The notes beneath the pieces were generated by a model, which saw only the letters and a list, made by a program, of their open reading frames with translations, was not told the origin of the DNA and searched no databases. A stretch of 64,000 bases of DNA. Source: JANQEU01 sp965242805 (GTDB lineage: Bacteria; Bacteroidota; Bacteroidia; Cytophagales; Cyclobacteriaceae). Where the stretch lies: contig CBDETD010000002.1 of the NCBI GenBank assembly GCA_965242805.1, positions 3,224,001-3,288,000 of the forward strand, given 5' to 3'. Made by a program: the position numbers and the translations under genes. Shown piece after piece: positions 35,106-44,642 of this stretch; the first letter of the stretch is position 1, and each line of letters starts with the position of its first letter.

Positions 35106-35746
35106 AAACCTTATTAGTGTTATTGGGAATATTCACATTCCTTTTTTCAATAGGCCAGACAAGAGTTACGGAAGAAATAGTCGTAAATAATCAAAAAACA
35201 CTTGATCTGGATTTCGCTTTTGCAGATGAAATTGAAATATCAGTCTGGGAAAAGGACCAGGTATTTGTTGAGGTCGAAGTGACAATCAATGATGGAGAAG
35301 ATGACGATCTGTTTGCTTTGGAGAAAAGGACCTCTGAGTCTGTAATTTATTTCAGAATGGATAAAGATCGTTTTGAAAGCAAGGAGTATCGAAAGAAAAA
35401 CTGTTGGGATATGGATATAAATTACAAGGTTTATCTTCCCCGATCGCTCCGAATTAGAGCAGAAACCATAAGTGGCAATTACACCTTGAGGTATTATGGA
35501 CAGGAGTTGGACTTCAAGACTATTTCAGGTGATGTAGACCTGACTATACCCAGGGACGGAAATGTCGAGTTCAAGGTAAAAACAATCTCAGGCGAGGTGT
35601 ATTCTGATCTCGATATTAGATTCCCGGAAGGAAAAGCGGGCTTGCGACAGGTAGTTGGTATGAATGTAAAGGGAATGATCAATGAGGGAGGTAACCTTCT
35701 GGATCTGGAAACGATCAGCGGCAATATCTTTTTAAGAGGAGGTTAG
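35102..35746 (+). CDS. Exported DUF4097-type beta-strand repeat protein 2
   Basis: This 214-residue protein has a signal peptide (about residues 1-19, ending IGQT) and the same repeat pattern as its upstream neighbour (ETISGNYTLRY, KTISGDVDLTIP, KTISGEVYSDLDI, ETISGNIFLRGG), so the pair looks like an old duplication. A 4-bp ATGA overlap couples it to the preceding gene. It is the last gene of the sigma/anti-sigma operon and is followed within 8 bp by a palindromic repeat with a duplicated arm. Confidence 0.82.
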   Translation: MKTLLVLLGIFTFLFSIGQTRVTEEIVVNNQKTLDLDFAFADEIEISVWEKDQVFVEVEVTINDGEDDDLFALEKRTSESVIYFRMDKDRFESKEYRKKNCWDMDINYKVYLPRSLRIRAETISGNYTLRYYGQELDFKTISGDVDLTIPRDGNVEFKVKTISGEVYSDLDIRFPEGKAGLRQVVGMNVKGMINEGGNLLDLETISGNIFLRGG

Positions 35747-35753
35747 TAAGTTT

Positions 35754-35803
35754 TCTCTATCCGTAGTTTTAAACTACGGATAGAGATAACTACGGATAGA
35801 GAT
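35754..35803. repeat. Palindromic intergenic repeat, copy B, with duplicated right arm
   Basis: Positions 35754-35786 form a perfect palindrome: 16-bp arms with outer stem TCTCTATCC/GGATAGAGA and core GTAGTTT-T-AAACTAC. The right arm AACTACGGATAGAGAT (35772-35787) is then repeated exactly at 35788-35803. It occupies the gap between the convergent DUF4097 and zincin-like lipoprotein genes. Confidence 0.85.
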
Positions 35804-35812
35804 GACTTTAGA

Positions 35813-36787
35813 TCAGATACAAATTTCAATTCGATATTCCATTTTACCAGGGCTTTGGTGAGTAGCTATTTCATTACTCAATTGGAATTCATCAAACCCC
35901 ATAGTGTGCAATAACTGATCGTTGATATAGTAGTGGACAACTTCTCCAATTTTGGCTATTCGAATATTCACTCTGGATAGATCTAATATCGCTTTCACCC
36001 CATAGTAAATCCTTTCCTGATCTTTGTGATTTGAATAAAGCAGCAGATCACTTCTGTAATTGTCGTAACTTAAAATAATTCCATTCCACTTGAAGAGATG
36101 AATTTTTCCGGGATAGTTCAAATTTTCGTATTCAATTATAATGTTGACATTCTCAAGCTCATTAAGTGCTTGTATGCTGTCAACAAATCCCCGGGAAGTC
36201 ATTTCATCGATGTAATGCATCCGATTGCCCTTGGTAAGAATTATTGAATCACAGGGCAGTTCTTTTTTTTTAAGTGGACTATTTCTGGCGAGTTTGAAGA
36301 GTTCATCAAAATAATAATTCACCCAATTTTCAGAGTACATATCAGTCGAGCATTTCATATTCACCACCATGGAATTGTTCATGATGCTCCGACATTGTCC
36401 GGTAGGAAATGTTTTATTGTCATGTTTCCGATTGAGGATACAATGTCCTAGTTCATGAAAAATGAGGAACAATTTTTCATTTTCACTTATTAATCCCCAG
36501 CGATACTCATCGATTGTGATTGTGCGATACCCAAAAACATTTCTACTGCACTTTGCAGCTAGTCTGGGTTCAATTTCACCAAATTTTATCGTTACATTCC
36601 AATCAAGCTCAACGTTTCTTGCTTGAGCTTCAGTCTTAAACTTGTTGACATAGGTCTCGAACTCTGGATCAACATAATCATTTGTACAACTGGAAAGGAC
36701 ATGTACCAAACAAAGAATGATCCCATGGACAGAAAAGTAATTACAAAAGACCCCTCTCAATGACTTACAAGATATTCCAGATGTCAA
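35813..36787 (-). CDS. Lipoprotein with zincin-like HExxH motif
   Basis: A lipoprotein signal ends in VLSSC. The start is uncertain: TTG at 36787, or TTG at 36760, which would give a more usual signal length. Past the signal the protein contains FLIFHELGHCILNRKH, a zinc-protease HExxH with a further His seven residues after the second His, and SIMNNSMV about 20 residues later, which could serve as a Met-turn. This resembles metzincins, whose spacing is HExxHxxGxxH, but one residue longer. The C-terminal half (about 200-320) looks like a beta-rich lectin or LamG-like domain. Probably an outer-membrane-anchored metallopeptidase, not assigned to a family. Confidence 0.7.
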   Translation of the reverse strand: MTSGISCKSLRGVFCNYFSVHGIILCLVHVLSSCTNDYVDPEFETYVNKFKTEAQARNVELDWNVTIKFGEIEPRLAAKCSRNVFGYRTITIDEYRWGLISENEKLFLIFHELGHCILNRKHDNKTFPTGQCRSIMNNSMVVNMKCSTDMYSENWVNYYFDELFKLARNSPLKKKELPCDSIILTKGNRMHYIDEMTSRGFVDSIQALNELENVNIIIEYENLNYPGKIHLFKWNGIILSYDNYRSDLLLYSNHKDQERIYYGVKAILDLSRVNIRIAKIGEVVHYYINDQLLHTMGFDEFQLSNEIATHQSPGKMEYRIEICI

Positions 36788-36932
36788 AAACTAATCCTGG
36801 TTCGTGAATGTTTCGCCGAAATTAAAGTTTTACCTAACCAGGGCCAACATTAAATCACAAAACAAAGGACATTCAAGTGACTAGATTGAGAGATTAGTGT
36901 CTACCAGAATTCGTTGAAGATCATTAATGGTG

Positions 36933-38069
36933 TTAAAATCCTAATGCGGGAAGCACATAATCCTCGATGATCATTTCATGTATGTTGAATGGGTTATTAC
37001 CACTGTAAGCACCACTGGTAATAGCTACTACCAGATCCAGGTCCGGAATTCCTATGATGAATTGCCCTCCCCATCCGGCGGCAAGAAAAGCGTCTAACTC
37101 ACCTTCATGATATTTGACAAGCCACCATTGATATCCATAGCCGTCACTGGCATCTCCCAGGAATCTGTAAGGTAATTCGATAGTTTTGCTTAGAGCTTTA
37201 TCAATCCAATCACTGGAAACTAATTGAGTCCCATTCCACAGCCCTCGATCCAGGTACAACTGCCCAAGTTTTAGCATATCCCTTGAATTAATAAATAGGC
37301 TGCCGGTAGAAATGGCCGCTCCACTTGGATGAACTTTCCAACGGTAGTCATTGAATTCCATGGGCTCAAATAAATTTACGACCGCATAATCTTCCAGGGG
37401 GATTCCCAATTCCCGTTCCAACAAGTCTTCAATAATGACAGTATTTCCTGTGCTATAATTAAATGTAGATCCAGGTATGGAAATTAATTCTTGTGACAAA
37501 ACGTAACCAACTGGATCCTCATCATAGAGAATATGATAACCGTCGTTACCAGGCTCATTAAATGGCGGATCATCGATCCAGGACAGTCCAGCCGTCATGG
37601 AGAGAATGTGTTCGACGGTAATCAATGCTTTATTGCCAGATAACAAATGATGATATTCTGGATAGAGATCAATCAACCGGGTTTCCACATTTGGAAATAA
37701 TCCCTCGTCTATAGCAATTCCAAGGAGCGTAGAGGTAAAACTTTTACTTACTGAAGCCTGGAAATGCAACTTTTCCCGGTCGTAATTCAGATCTTCCCCT
37801 TCGGTATTGTACAAGGTAAAGTAATGTTCAAAAACCAATTTTCCGTTTTTAGCCATGGCAATGCTATGCACATAATGGTCATTTCGAGTCATTAACAACT
37901 CAATCAGTCCCTCCAACTTATTCACCTGAAAACCTACGTCCTCCAGGGACGTAATAGTCCACCCATCACTGTCCAATTCTGGAATATTGTATTGATAGAG
38001 AGCTTCCTCCTGTTCGCACCCCATGCACACCAACATGAGCCCAAGAATGAAAATCATCAACCTTTTCAT
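36933..38069 (-). CDS. Serine hydrolase lipoprotein (beta-lactamase-related)
   Basis: This 378-residue protein has a short lipoprotein signal ending CMGC. The catalytic S-x-x-K is Ser106-Lys109 in QASVSKSF, the second motif is YSTGN (Y-x-x-x-N, in the place of Y-x-N), and the region AAGWGGQFIIGIP takes the place of KTG/HxG. These features match the beta-lactamase class C/6-aminohexanoate-dimer hydrolase group, mostly esterases, amidases or D-peptidases. It is monocistronic and unrelated in sequence detail to the serine hydrolase at 29364. The substrate is unknown. Confidence 0.9.
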   Translation of the reverse strand: MKRLMIFILGLMLVCMGCEQEEALYQYNIPELDSDGWTITSLEDVGFQVNKLEGLIELLMTRNDHYVHSIAMAKNGKLVFEHYFTLYNTEGEDLNYDREKLHFQASVSKSFTSTLLGIAIDEGLFPNVETRLIDLYPEYHHLLSGNKALITVEHILSMTAGLSWIDDPPFNEPGNDGYHILYDEDPVGYVLSQELISIPGSTFNYSTGNTVIIEDLLERELGIPLEDYAVVNLFEPMEFNDYRWKVHPSGAAISTGSLFINSRDMLKLGQLYLDRGLWNGTQLVSSDWIDKALSKTIELPYRFLGDASDGYGYQWWLVKYHEGELDAFLAAGWGGQFIIGIPDLDLVVAITSGAYSGNNPFNIHEMIIEDYVLPALGF

Positions 38070-38308
38070 TTCGAATTGTTGCTTTTATACTTTGGACAGA
38101 TGAGCCTTACTTAACACGTAGTCCATGGCAGAAGGCAGATAACTGGCATTACGTGATAATTGCATTTGAATTGTCACCAGTACATGATTTCATTGGAAAA
38201 ACCTCTCCATTATCTATTGAAAAGACCATGTATGGCCTGAGAATTGTCAGTTTCTGTCGGCTGGAAATGCAATAAATTACTCAACCCAACGATAGGTTTA
38301 GCGGACCA

Positions 38309-38887
38309 TTGACATCATTCGACCCACAATTCGTTCAAAAAATCAAATCCGGAGATGAATTTGCCTACAAAAGGCTTTTTGATGAATACTATGTTCCTCT
38401 CTGCATTTTTGCAAAAAGGTTTACCAATGACCTCGATGCCTCAAAAGACATTGTACAGGACCTGTTTGTTAAGCTTTATCATGACAGGGATCATTTGGAT
38501 GTAAAAACATCCCTGAAATCATATCTCTACCAGGCCGTAAAGAACCGATGCCTGAATTACGTAAAGCATGAACAGATACATGCTACCCATATAAGCAATA
38601 TTCAGTTGAAAATTTCGAGGGAGAGTCATAATTGGAGTGAAGAGATCCTTGAAACCGAACTTCAGGCTAGGATTTACGACATTATTTCCAAGTTACCAAG
38701 TCAATGTCAGAGGATATTTAAGATGAGTCGACTTGATGGCTTAAAGAATCAACAGATTGCAGACGATCTTAATCTTTCCATCAGGACAGTGGAGACACAA
38801 ATCAGCAAAGCACTGAAAACATTAAGAACTGACCTTTCTCATTATCTGAAAAGTCTTATTTATATACTTCTATGGTTGAATTTCTGA
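38309..38887 (+). CDS. ECF sigma factor of the FecI type
   Basis: This 192-residue protein has region 2 (AYKRLFDEYYVPLCIFAKRF ... DIVQDLFVKLYHDRD ... LKSYLYQAVKNRCLNYVKHEQ) and region 4 (LPSQCQRIFKMSRLDGLKNQQIADDLNLSIRTVETQISKALKTLR), the Bacteroidota FecI-like sigma-70 family 1 pattern. The start is probably TTG 38309. A FecR anti-sigma gene follows 57 bp downstream and a TonB-dependent receptor overlaps that, so the three form a cell-surface signalling system in which ligand binding outside activates this sigma factor inside. Confidence 0.94.
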   Translation: MTSFDPQFVQKIKSGDEFAYKRLFDEYYVPLCIFAKRFTNDLDASKDIVQDLFVKLYHDRDHLDVKTSLKSYLYQAVKNRCLNYVKHEQIHATHISNIQLKISRESHNWSEEILETELQARIYDIISKLPSQCQRIFKMSRLDGLKNQQIADDLNLSIRTVETQISKALKTLRTDLSHYLKSLIYILLWLNF

Positions 38888-38944
38888 TCGTGGGAAACAT
38901 TAAATACGTGTGGTGGCCTCCTTGTCTGTCATAGCAATGAAAGC

Positions 38945-39946
38945 ATGGAAAACAAATTCCAACATATCGATCCCTACTTGTTACTCAACTTCATCAAAGG
39001 GGAATGTAATGATCGGGAAAAGGAGCGGGTGGAGCTATGGCTAGAAGCTGACCCGAATAATCAGAATTTGTTGGATTCGACTAAAAGGATCTGGGACCAT
39101 TCGTCCTCCCTGGAAGATATCGAGCAGATCAATGTTGAGGCTGACTGGCAATTGGTCAGGGACAGAATAAAATCGGGGACACACCAAGAAGACACCAATT
39201 ATTTTGGGCGTATCATTCGAATAGCTGCAACTGTTGTGCTGGCCCTTGGCTTAGGTTATACCCTCTTCCAGTTCTGGATTGAAGATCCGGAGATCCTGGT
39301 GGTGAAGACAAACGATCAGCAAAGAGAAATTACTCTCGATGATGGAACGAAAGTATGGCTGAACAGGGAATCGCAACTAGCTTTTCCCGAGACTTTTGTG
39401 ACCGATCAAAGAGAAGTCCGACTTTTAGGTGAAGCCTATTTTGAAGTCATAGATGATAAAGACAAACCCTTCACTATAGTCACTCAAAATGAAGGAATTG
39501 TGGAAGTGATTGGCACCGCTTTCAATGTTGAGGCGAGTGTGAAGTCAGACCTGGTTATAGTCGATGTGGTTGAAGGGAAAGTTGCACTTTACAATGCAGA
39601 TAATCCTGTCCTCAGGGAAGAACTTCAGGTTAATGAACGGGGAGTTTTAGAGCGTAACGACGTGTCCAAATCAATAGTAGAAAACCAGAACTTCCTAAGT
39701 TGGAAAACGGGCGTTCTGAACTTTGAGAACTCATCGCTATTGCAGGTAATTGAAGATTTGGAAGAACATTATGGACAGGAAATTCGCATGGAAGGGGGAG
39801 GTATGGGAAGCCTTAAATGGACTTCAGTCATAAGAGACCAAACACTAAAAGAAGCATTGGATGAACTTGCCCTGGTCCTGGGATTGGAATACGAAGTATC
39901 TGACGACTCAGTAATTACACTCAAAACAAACAACAACAAACAATGA
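38945..39946 (+). CDS. FecR-type transmembrane anti-sigma factor
   Basis: In this 333-residue protein, residues 1-85 are the cytoplasmic sigma-binding domain (LLLNFIKGECNDREKERVELWLEADPNN). A membrane helix lies at about 90-110 (IAATVVLALGLGYTLFQFWI). The periplasmic FecR domain is marked by ITLDDGTKVWLNRESQLAFPETF, REVRLLGEAYFEV and VIGTAFNVEA, and the C-terminal DUF4974 region (SLLQVIEDLEEHYG) contacts the receptor. It relays the state of the TonB-dependent receptor encoded immediately downstream (4-base ATGA overlap) to the sigma factor encoded upstream. Confidence 0.95.
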   Translation: MENKFQHIDPYLLLNFIKGECNDREKERVELWLEADPNNQNLLDSTKRIWDHSSSLEDIEQINVEADWQLVRDRIKSGTHQEDTNYFGRIIRIAATVVLALGLGYTLFQFWIEDPEILVVKTNDQQREITLDDGTKVWLNRESQLAFPETFVTDQREVRLLGEAYFEVIDDKDKPFTIVTQNEGIVEVIGTAFNVEASVKSDLVIVDVVEGKVALYNADNPVLREELQVNERGVLERNDVSKSIVENQNFLSWKTGVLNFENSSLLQVIEDLEEHYGQEIRMEGGGMGSLKWTSVIRDQTLKEALDELALVLGLEYEVSDDSVITLKTNNNKQ

Positions 39947-42576
39947 GATTCATGGGGCACATGATCCCAAAGGTCATATTCCTTTTACTGTCATTGAGCC
40001 TTCTCGGTCAGGTTTCAATTCTTGATAAACAATTAGATCTTGGAGGAAAGACTGCGACAGTCAAGGAGTTTCTAGATGAAATTGCCAGAAAGGGTGAATT
40101 CTCCTTTTCATATGGAGGGAATAATCTGCCCTTGGATAAAGAGATCCATTTACCCGCCAAAAGACAATCCGTCAGGGATCACCTCAACGACATATTATAT
40201 GGCATTCCTGTAAGGTATGTTGAAAAAAATGGCAAGATCCTCCTAATACCAGAGCAGCCAAAGGAAAAATCCGATCTTCCCAGTCAGACTATAAGGGGAT
40301 CGGTCATTGATACCGACCTTGAAGAACCTCTGGTAGGTGTCACTGTTCTGGTTTTGACCACAGATACGATCATGGGTACTACCACCAATGCAAAGGGTCA
40401 ATTTAGGTTTAGCAATGTCCCCGTGGGCCGGTATTCGGTCAAATTTTCCTATGTAGGCTACCAGTCCCGTACATTTTCAAATATTCTTTTGGGTTCAGGC
40501 AAAGAGAAGGTCTTAAACAACGTAGAATTACGTATCGGTAAAACTGAACTGGACGAGATACAAGTTTCTGCAAGCTACTATCGAGACATGCCTGTCAATG
40601 AATCCGCAGTCGTTTCCAGTAAGAGTTTCTCTGCTTCGGAGACGGAGAATTATCCAGGTGCACTTATGGATATCTCCAGAGCAGCGGTCTCATTTCCGGG
40701 AGTCGTATCTGGTAATGACGGCCAAAATCATATAATTGTTAGAGGGAATAGCCCTAAAGGTCTTCAATGGCGACTTGAAGGTATTGAGATCCCCAACCTG
40801 AACCATTTTGCCGAAATAGGATCTTCCGGAGGAGGGATTGGTATTTTGAGTAATAACATGCTGGCCAATTCGGAATTTTTAACTGGTGCGTTCCCTTCAG
40901 AATATGGAAATGCCCTTTCAGGGGTATTTGACTTGAATATTAGGAATGGAAACAACGAAAAGCACGAAAAAACCTTTCAGATAGGATTGATTGGTACGGA
41001 ATTGATGGCAGAAGGGCCCATCAATCGTAGCAAGGAATCAACGTACGCTGCACAATACAGGTACAGTACATTTGAATTGATCCAGAAAGTAATTCCTGAT
41101 ATCCCCAATATCCCCGAGTTCCATGACCTTTCTTTTAAGGTAGCCTTACCCACAAAAAAGCTAGGAGATTTCTCCATCTTCGGAATTGGAGGATTGAGCC
41201 ATGAAATAGGAGCGGATACTGATTATGACTGGAACTCTAACATGTCAACTATCGGAATAAAGAATAACTATAGGGTCAATGAAAAGACCAGTCTTCAATC
41301 CATACTCGCCCATTCTACATGGATGTATTCATGGGATGAGTTCAATGCTGTTCAAAATGGAGTCGGGATAGTTGATCAACAATGGAAAACCCGAATATTC
41401 GAAAATATTTTTAGGGGTTCGGTCAGTTTGGATCATCGCCTGGGGAAAAAACATAAACTAAAGACAGGACTGATCTTTTCTGCAACCTCCTTTGATTCTT
41501 ATATGCGTTGGAATTCCGATTCACTTTTTGTCAGGTCGACAGACATTTCTCATCCATTACACGAGGAAAACATTCGTTACGATCGTATCTTCATGGATGA
41601 TGAGGGCGTTGCCTCAACAGGGCAAACATTCTTTCAGTGGAGGTACCAGGTCAATGACAAGCTAATCCTGAATTCTGGGCTACATTACCTGCATTTTTTC
41701 CTGAATGATAATTTTTCTATTGAACCCAGACTGGGAATAAGTTACCAGTTCCTGCCAAGACACTCACTTAATATCGGTTTTGGTGTTCACAGCCGATTGG
41801 AATCCCTTTCCTTCTATACCGGTAATCAGGAAATAAGAGGAGAAGTAGTTCAGGCAAATAAAGGTCTTGAATTAACAAAAGCCAGGCATTATGTGGCGGG
41901 TTATAATTATATCATTAATAAGGATCTATTCCTGAAAATTGAGGGCTATTATCAAGACATTTTTGATGTTCCGGTCTATCCTTACCCTAATTATTTCTCA
42001 ATACTCAATATGGACTGGGGATTTGAAGGCGCCTACCTGGAGAATGGGGGACGTGGTCACAACAAAGGGATCGAAGTGCTCCTTGAAAAGTTTTTTTCCA
42101 GGGGTTATTACTTCATGTTAAACGGTACACTTTATGATTCTAAGTTTACCAATTACCTCGGAGAGACTTTCGATACAAAATACAATGGATCATATGTCGC
42201 CAATGCAGTACTACTCAAAGAATTTAAGGTTGGGCAAAGGAAACAAAACCTTTTCAGTGTAAACAGCAGGTATATCTATTTCGGAGGATTACGTCAATAT
42301 CCTATAGATCTGGAAAGATCTATTGAATCCGGCTATGAATACAGGATCGTTGATGAAGGTTATTCCTATAAGTCATCTGATTTCTTTCGAATGGATCTGC
42401 AACTGAGTTTCAAACGAAATAAACCTAATAAGTCAAGTGAATGGCGTGTTGACCTCCTGAATGTAACCAATCACAAAAGCATGCTTGAAATAGAGTATGA
42501 TCCACAGACCGAGTCCATCAAAACCGAATATCAAAATAAATTGATTGGGATGATTGCGTATCGCATAATGTTCTAA
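39943..42576 (+). CDS. TonB-dependent receptor with STN signalling domain
   Basis: The 877-residue outer-membrane protein has a signal peptide (about residues 1-22). It is followed by an STN/secretin-like signalling domain (about 28-105), a carboxypeptidase-regulatory-like domain (IRGSVIDTDLEEPLVGVTVLV ... VGRYSVKFSYVGYQS), a plug (SRAAVSFPGVVSGNDGQNHIIVRGNSPKGLQWRLEGIEIPN) and a beta-barrel. With the sigma and FecR genes it forms a trans-envelope signalling operon. There is no SusD partner gene, so this is probably not a polysaccharide SusCD system; the substrate may be a siderophore or small oligomer. The start could also be Met4 or Met7. Confidence 0.93.
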   Translation: MRFMGHMIPKVIFLLLSLSLLGQVSILDKQLDLGGKTATVKEFLDEIARKGEFSFSYGGNNLPLDKEIHLPAKRQSVRDHLNDILYGIPVRYVEKNGKILLIPEQPKEKSDLPSQTIRGSVIDTDLEEPLVGVTVLVLTTDTIMGTTTNAKGQFRFSNVPVGRYSVKFSYVGYQSRTFSNILLGSGKEKVLNNVELRIGKTELDEIQVSASYYRDMPVNESAVVSSKSFSASETENYPGALMDISRAAVSFPGVVSGNDGQNHIIVRGNSPKGLQWRLEGIEIPNLNHFAEIGSSGGGIGILSNNMLANSEFLTGAFPSEYGNALSGVFDLNIRNGNNEKHEKTFQIGLIGTELMAEGPINRSKESTYAAQYRYSTFELIQKVIPDIPNIPEFHDLSFKVALPTKKLGDFSIFGIGGLSHEIGADTDYDWNSNMSTIGIKNNYRVNEKTSLQSILAHSTWMYSWDEFNAVQNGVGIVDQQWKTRIFENIFRGSVSLDHRLGKKHKLKTGLIFSATSFDSYMRWNSDSLFVRSTDISHPLHEENIRYDRIFMDDEGVASTGQTFFQWRYQVNDKLILNSGLHYLHFFLNDNFSIEPRLGISYQFLPRHSLNIGFGVHSRLESLSFYTGNQEIRGEVVQANKGLELTKARHYVAGYNYIINKDLFLKIEGYYQDIFDVPVYPYPNYFSILNMDWGFEGAYLENGGRGHNKGIEVLLEKFFSRGYYFMLNGTLYDSKFTNYLGETFDTKYNGSYVANAVLLKEFKVGQRKQNLFSVNSRYIYFGGLRQYPIDLERSIESGYEYRIVDEGYSYKSSDFFRMDLQLSFKRNKPNKSSEWRVDLLNVTNHKSMLEIEYDPQTESIKTEYQNKLIGMIAYRIMF

Positions 42577-42729
42577 TTATCAAGGACTGAATTATACCTC
42601 CAAGTAATCCTTTGACATAAATCATACCTCCACTCTTTACAGAAAAATCGAAATTCATTAAATTCAGAATTCATTTTTCAACGTTCCAGGAAGCCCAGAC
42701 CGCACCTATCGGATTAAGTCTAAACTGTA

Positions 42730-44598
42730 ATGGCTATGACTTTTAGAACTTTTTCCAGAAAGGGCTTTACCATAAGGAAATTATTCCTTCCCATCGTACT
42801 CATCCTTATCAGTCTCATGCTTTGGTATAGCCCGAGCTTTAAAGAGATCGGTTCTGGAGTTGCTATCCTTTTGTTTGGAATGGTAAACCTGGAAAGTGGA
42901 TTCCAGACTTTTGCCGAAGGCCCATTGAGGAGAATGCTCCACAGGATCACGGACAAGTTTTACAAAAGCCTGATGTTGGGTGCAGTTTCAACTGCCGTTC
43001 TCCAATCCAGTTCGTTAATATCTGTCATAGCCATTTCATTTATCAGTGCAGGTCTTCTGGATCTTGTAGCAGGTATTGGAATAATATTCGGAGCAAATAT
43101 TGGGACTACCGCTACATCCTGGCTCGTGGCAATCTTTGGTCTCAAATTGAAGATATCTGCATTAGCCATGCCAATGCTGGTCTTTGGGATTATACTCACA
43201 TTCCAGAAGAACCAAAGCCTGAAGGGTATTGGTAATATTCTGGCAGGGATGGGATTTCTTTTTTTGGGGATCCATTATATGAAGGAAGGGTTTGATGCCT
43301 TTAAGGACACATTGGATCTCAGCAAATATGCACTGGAAGGTCCTTTGGGATTATTTGCTTTTACAGGTCTGGGGATCTTTGCCACAGTGATCCTGCAATC
43401 CAGCAGTGCCACCATGGCGATTATCCTTACCGCTCTTATGACCGGTCAAATCACCTACTATAACGCCCTGGCACTTGCTATTGGAGCAAATATCGGCACA
43501 ACTATCACAGCCATTTTGGGAGCCACTGCTTCCAATGCAGCTGGAAAACGTTTGGCAATGGCCCATCTAGCCTTCAACCTTGTTACGGGTCTGATTGCCT
43601 TGATCTTCATTAACCAGATAAGTTGGTTAGTAGATGTGACGTCCAGAGGCATAGGGATCGGAGCGCAGGATTATACGATGAAATTAGCAACGTTCCATAC
43701 CATCTTCAATCTTATTGGGATCATCGCCATGTATCCAGCTGTTAAACCATTGGCACGATGGCTTAATAAACATATCAAGGACCTTGCTGTCAAGGATGTG
43801 GATCGACCACTATACCTAAATGATGCTGCCCTTGCATATCCACAATCCGCTATTGGAGCACTGTATCAGGAGACTATGCACCTTTTCAGCAATACCTATG
43901 AGTTGATCCTTCATACTTTGAGCCTCCATAGAAAGGACGTCTTGTCGAAAACCCAACTGAGAAAAGTCATTAAACGATCAAACCAGATCATCAACATCAA
44001 CATTGATGAATTGTATTACACAAAGATCAAGGCGATCCATAGCAAGATCATTGAATTTGCTACATATACCCAACAGCTTGACCTGACTGCGAAGGACATT
44101 GATACTATTCACCACATTAAGGATGCGAATCAATATTTTGTGGAAGTAGTAAAAGATTTGAAGGACCTTCAACCAAATATGACCAGGTACCTGAAGTCTG
44201 AAAATGATATGGTCAAGGAAGAGTACAACAATTTCAGAAAGCGTATTTCAAAGATGGTCCGTGCGATGGTGAAGATCCAATCCCTTCAGCCCGATCCTGA
44301 AAGTAATTTCGATGATGAAAGAATAAGGATAAGACAAGAGCAGGAATCGCTGCTAAATAAGAATGAAATCCGGCTTTCGAAGGAAGATGACTTGTTCAAC
44401 ACCAACCTCGACCAACTATTGCGCAAAAAATTGGTAAAAAGTGAAACGGCATCCTCAATGATGAATGATAACTCCGTGGTAAAGGGAATTCTGAAGAATC
44501 TTTTAAAAGCTGGAAAGTTACTGTATATCAAGTCCGATTTCATTTCTTCTTTGAACGAAAAAGAAGAGCCACAGCAAGAGGAATTGCAGGCAGCCTGA
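42730..44598 (+). CDS. Na+/phosphate cotransporter with PhoU-like domain
   Basis: In this 622-residue protein the N-terminal part (about residues 1-370) is the Na/Pi-II fold with its duplicated QSSS motifs (TAVLQSSSLISV and ILQSSSATMAI) and matching GANIGTT sequences, which form the transport site. The C-terminal cytoplasmic part (about 390-600) is helical and PhoU-like (MHLFSNTYELILHTL ... IVEFATYTQQL-type repeats). Such fusions are common in bacteria, where the tail is thought to regulate uptake. The gene starts at ATG 42730. Two copies of ATACCTCCA lie 30 bp apart in the upstream gap. Confidence 0.93.
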   Translation: MAMTFRTFSRKGFTIRKLFLPIVLILISLMLWYSPSFKEIGSGVAILLFGMVNLESGFQTFAEGPLRRMLHRITDKFYKSLMLGAVSTAVLQSSSLISVIAISFISAGLLDLVAGIGIIFGANIGTTATSWLVAIFGLKLKISALAMPMLVFGIILTFQKNQSLKGIGNILAGMGFLFLGIHYMKEGFDAFKDTLDLSKYALEGPLGLFAFTGLGIFATVILQSSSATMAIILTALMTGQITYYNALALAIGANIGTTITAILGATASNAAGKRLAMAHLAFNLVTGLIALIFINQISWLVDVTSRGIGIGAQDYTMKLATFHTIFNLIGIIAMYPAVKPLARWLNKHIKDLAVKDVDRPLYLNDAALAYPQSAIGALYQETMHLFSNTYELILHTLSLHRKDVLSKTQLRKVIKRSNQIININIDELYYTKIKAIHSKIIEFATYTQQLDLTAKDIDTIHHIKDANQYFVEVVKDLKDLQPNMTRYLKSENDMVKEEYNNFRKRISKMVRAMVKIQSLQPDPESNFDDERIRIRQEQESLLNKNEIRLSKEDDLFNTNLDQLLRKKLVKSETASSMMNDNSVVKGILKNLLKAGKLLYIKSDFISSLNEKEEPQQEELQAA

Positions 44599-44642
44599 TC
44601 CACATTTGATTATATTTAGAAAGTACATCAAATCAATCATTT

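Noticed and set aside
29364..38069. Beta-lactamase resistance genes
   Set aside because: Both proteins have the S-x-x-K motif, but the second and third catalytic motifs depart from class C enzymes, and both are lipoproteins of the esterase/peptidase-like group.
38309..42576. Polysaccharide utilisation locus (SusCD type)
   Set aside because: A sigma-FecR-TonB receptor set is present, but there is no SusD gene and no glycoside hydrolase adjacent; the GH97 gene is more than 16 kb away and stands alone.
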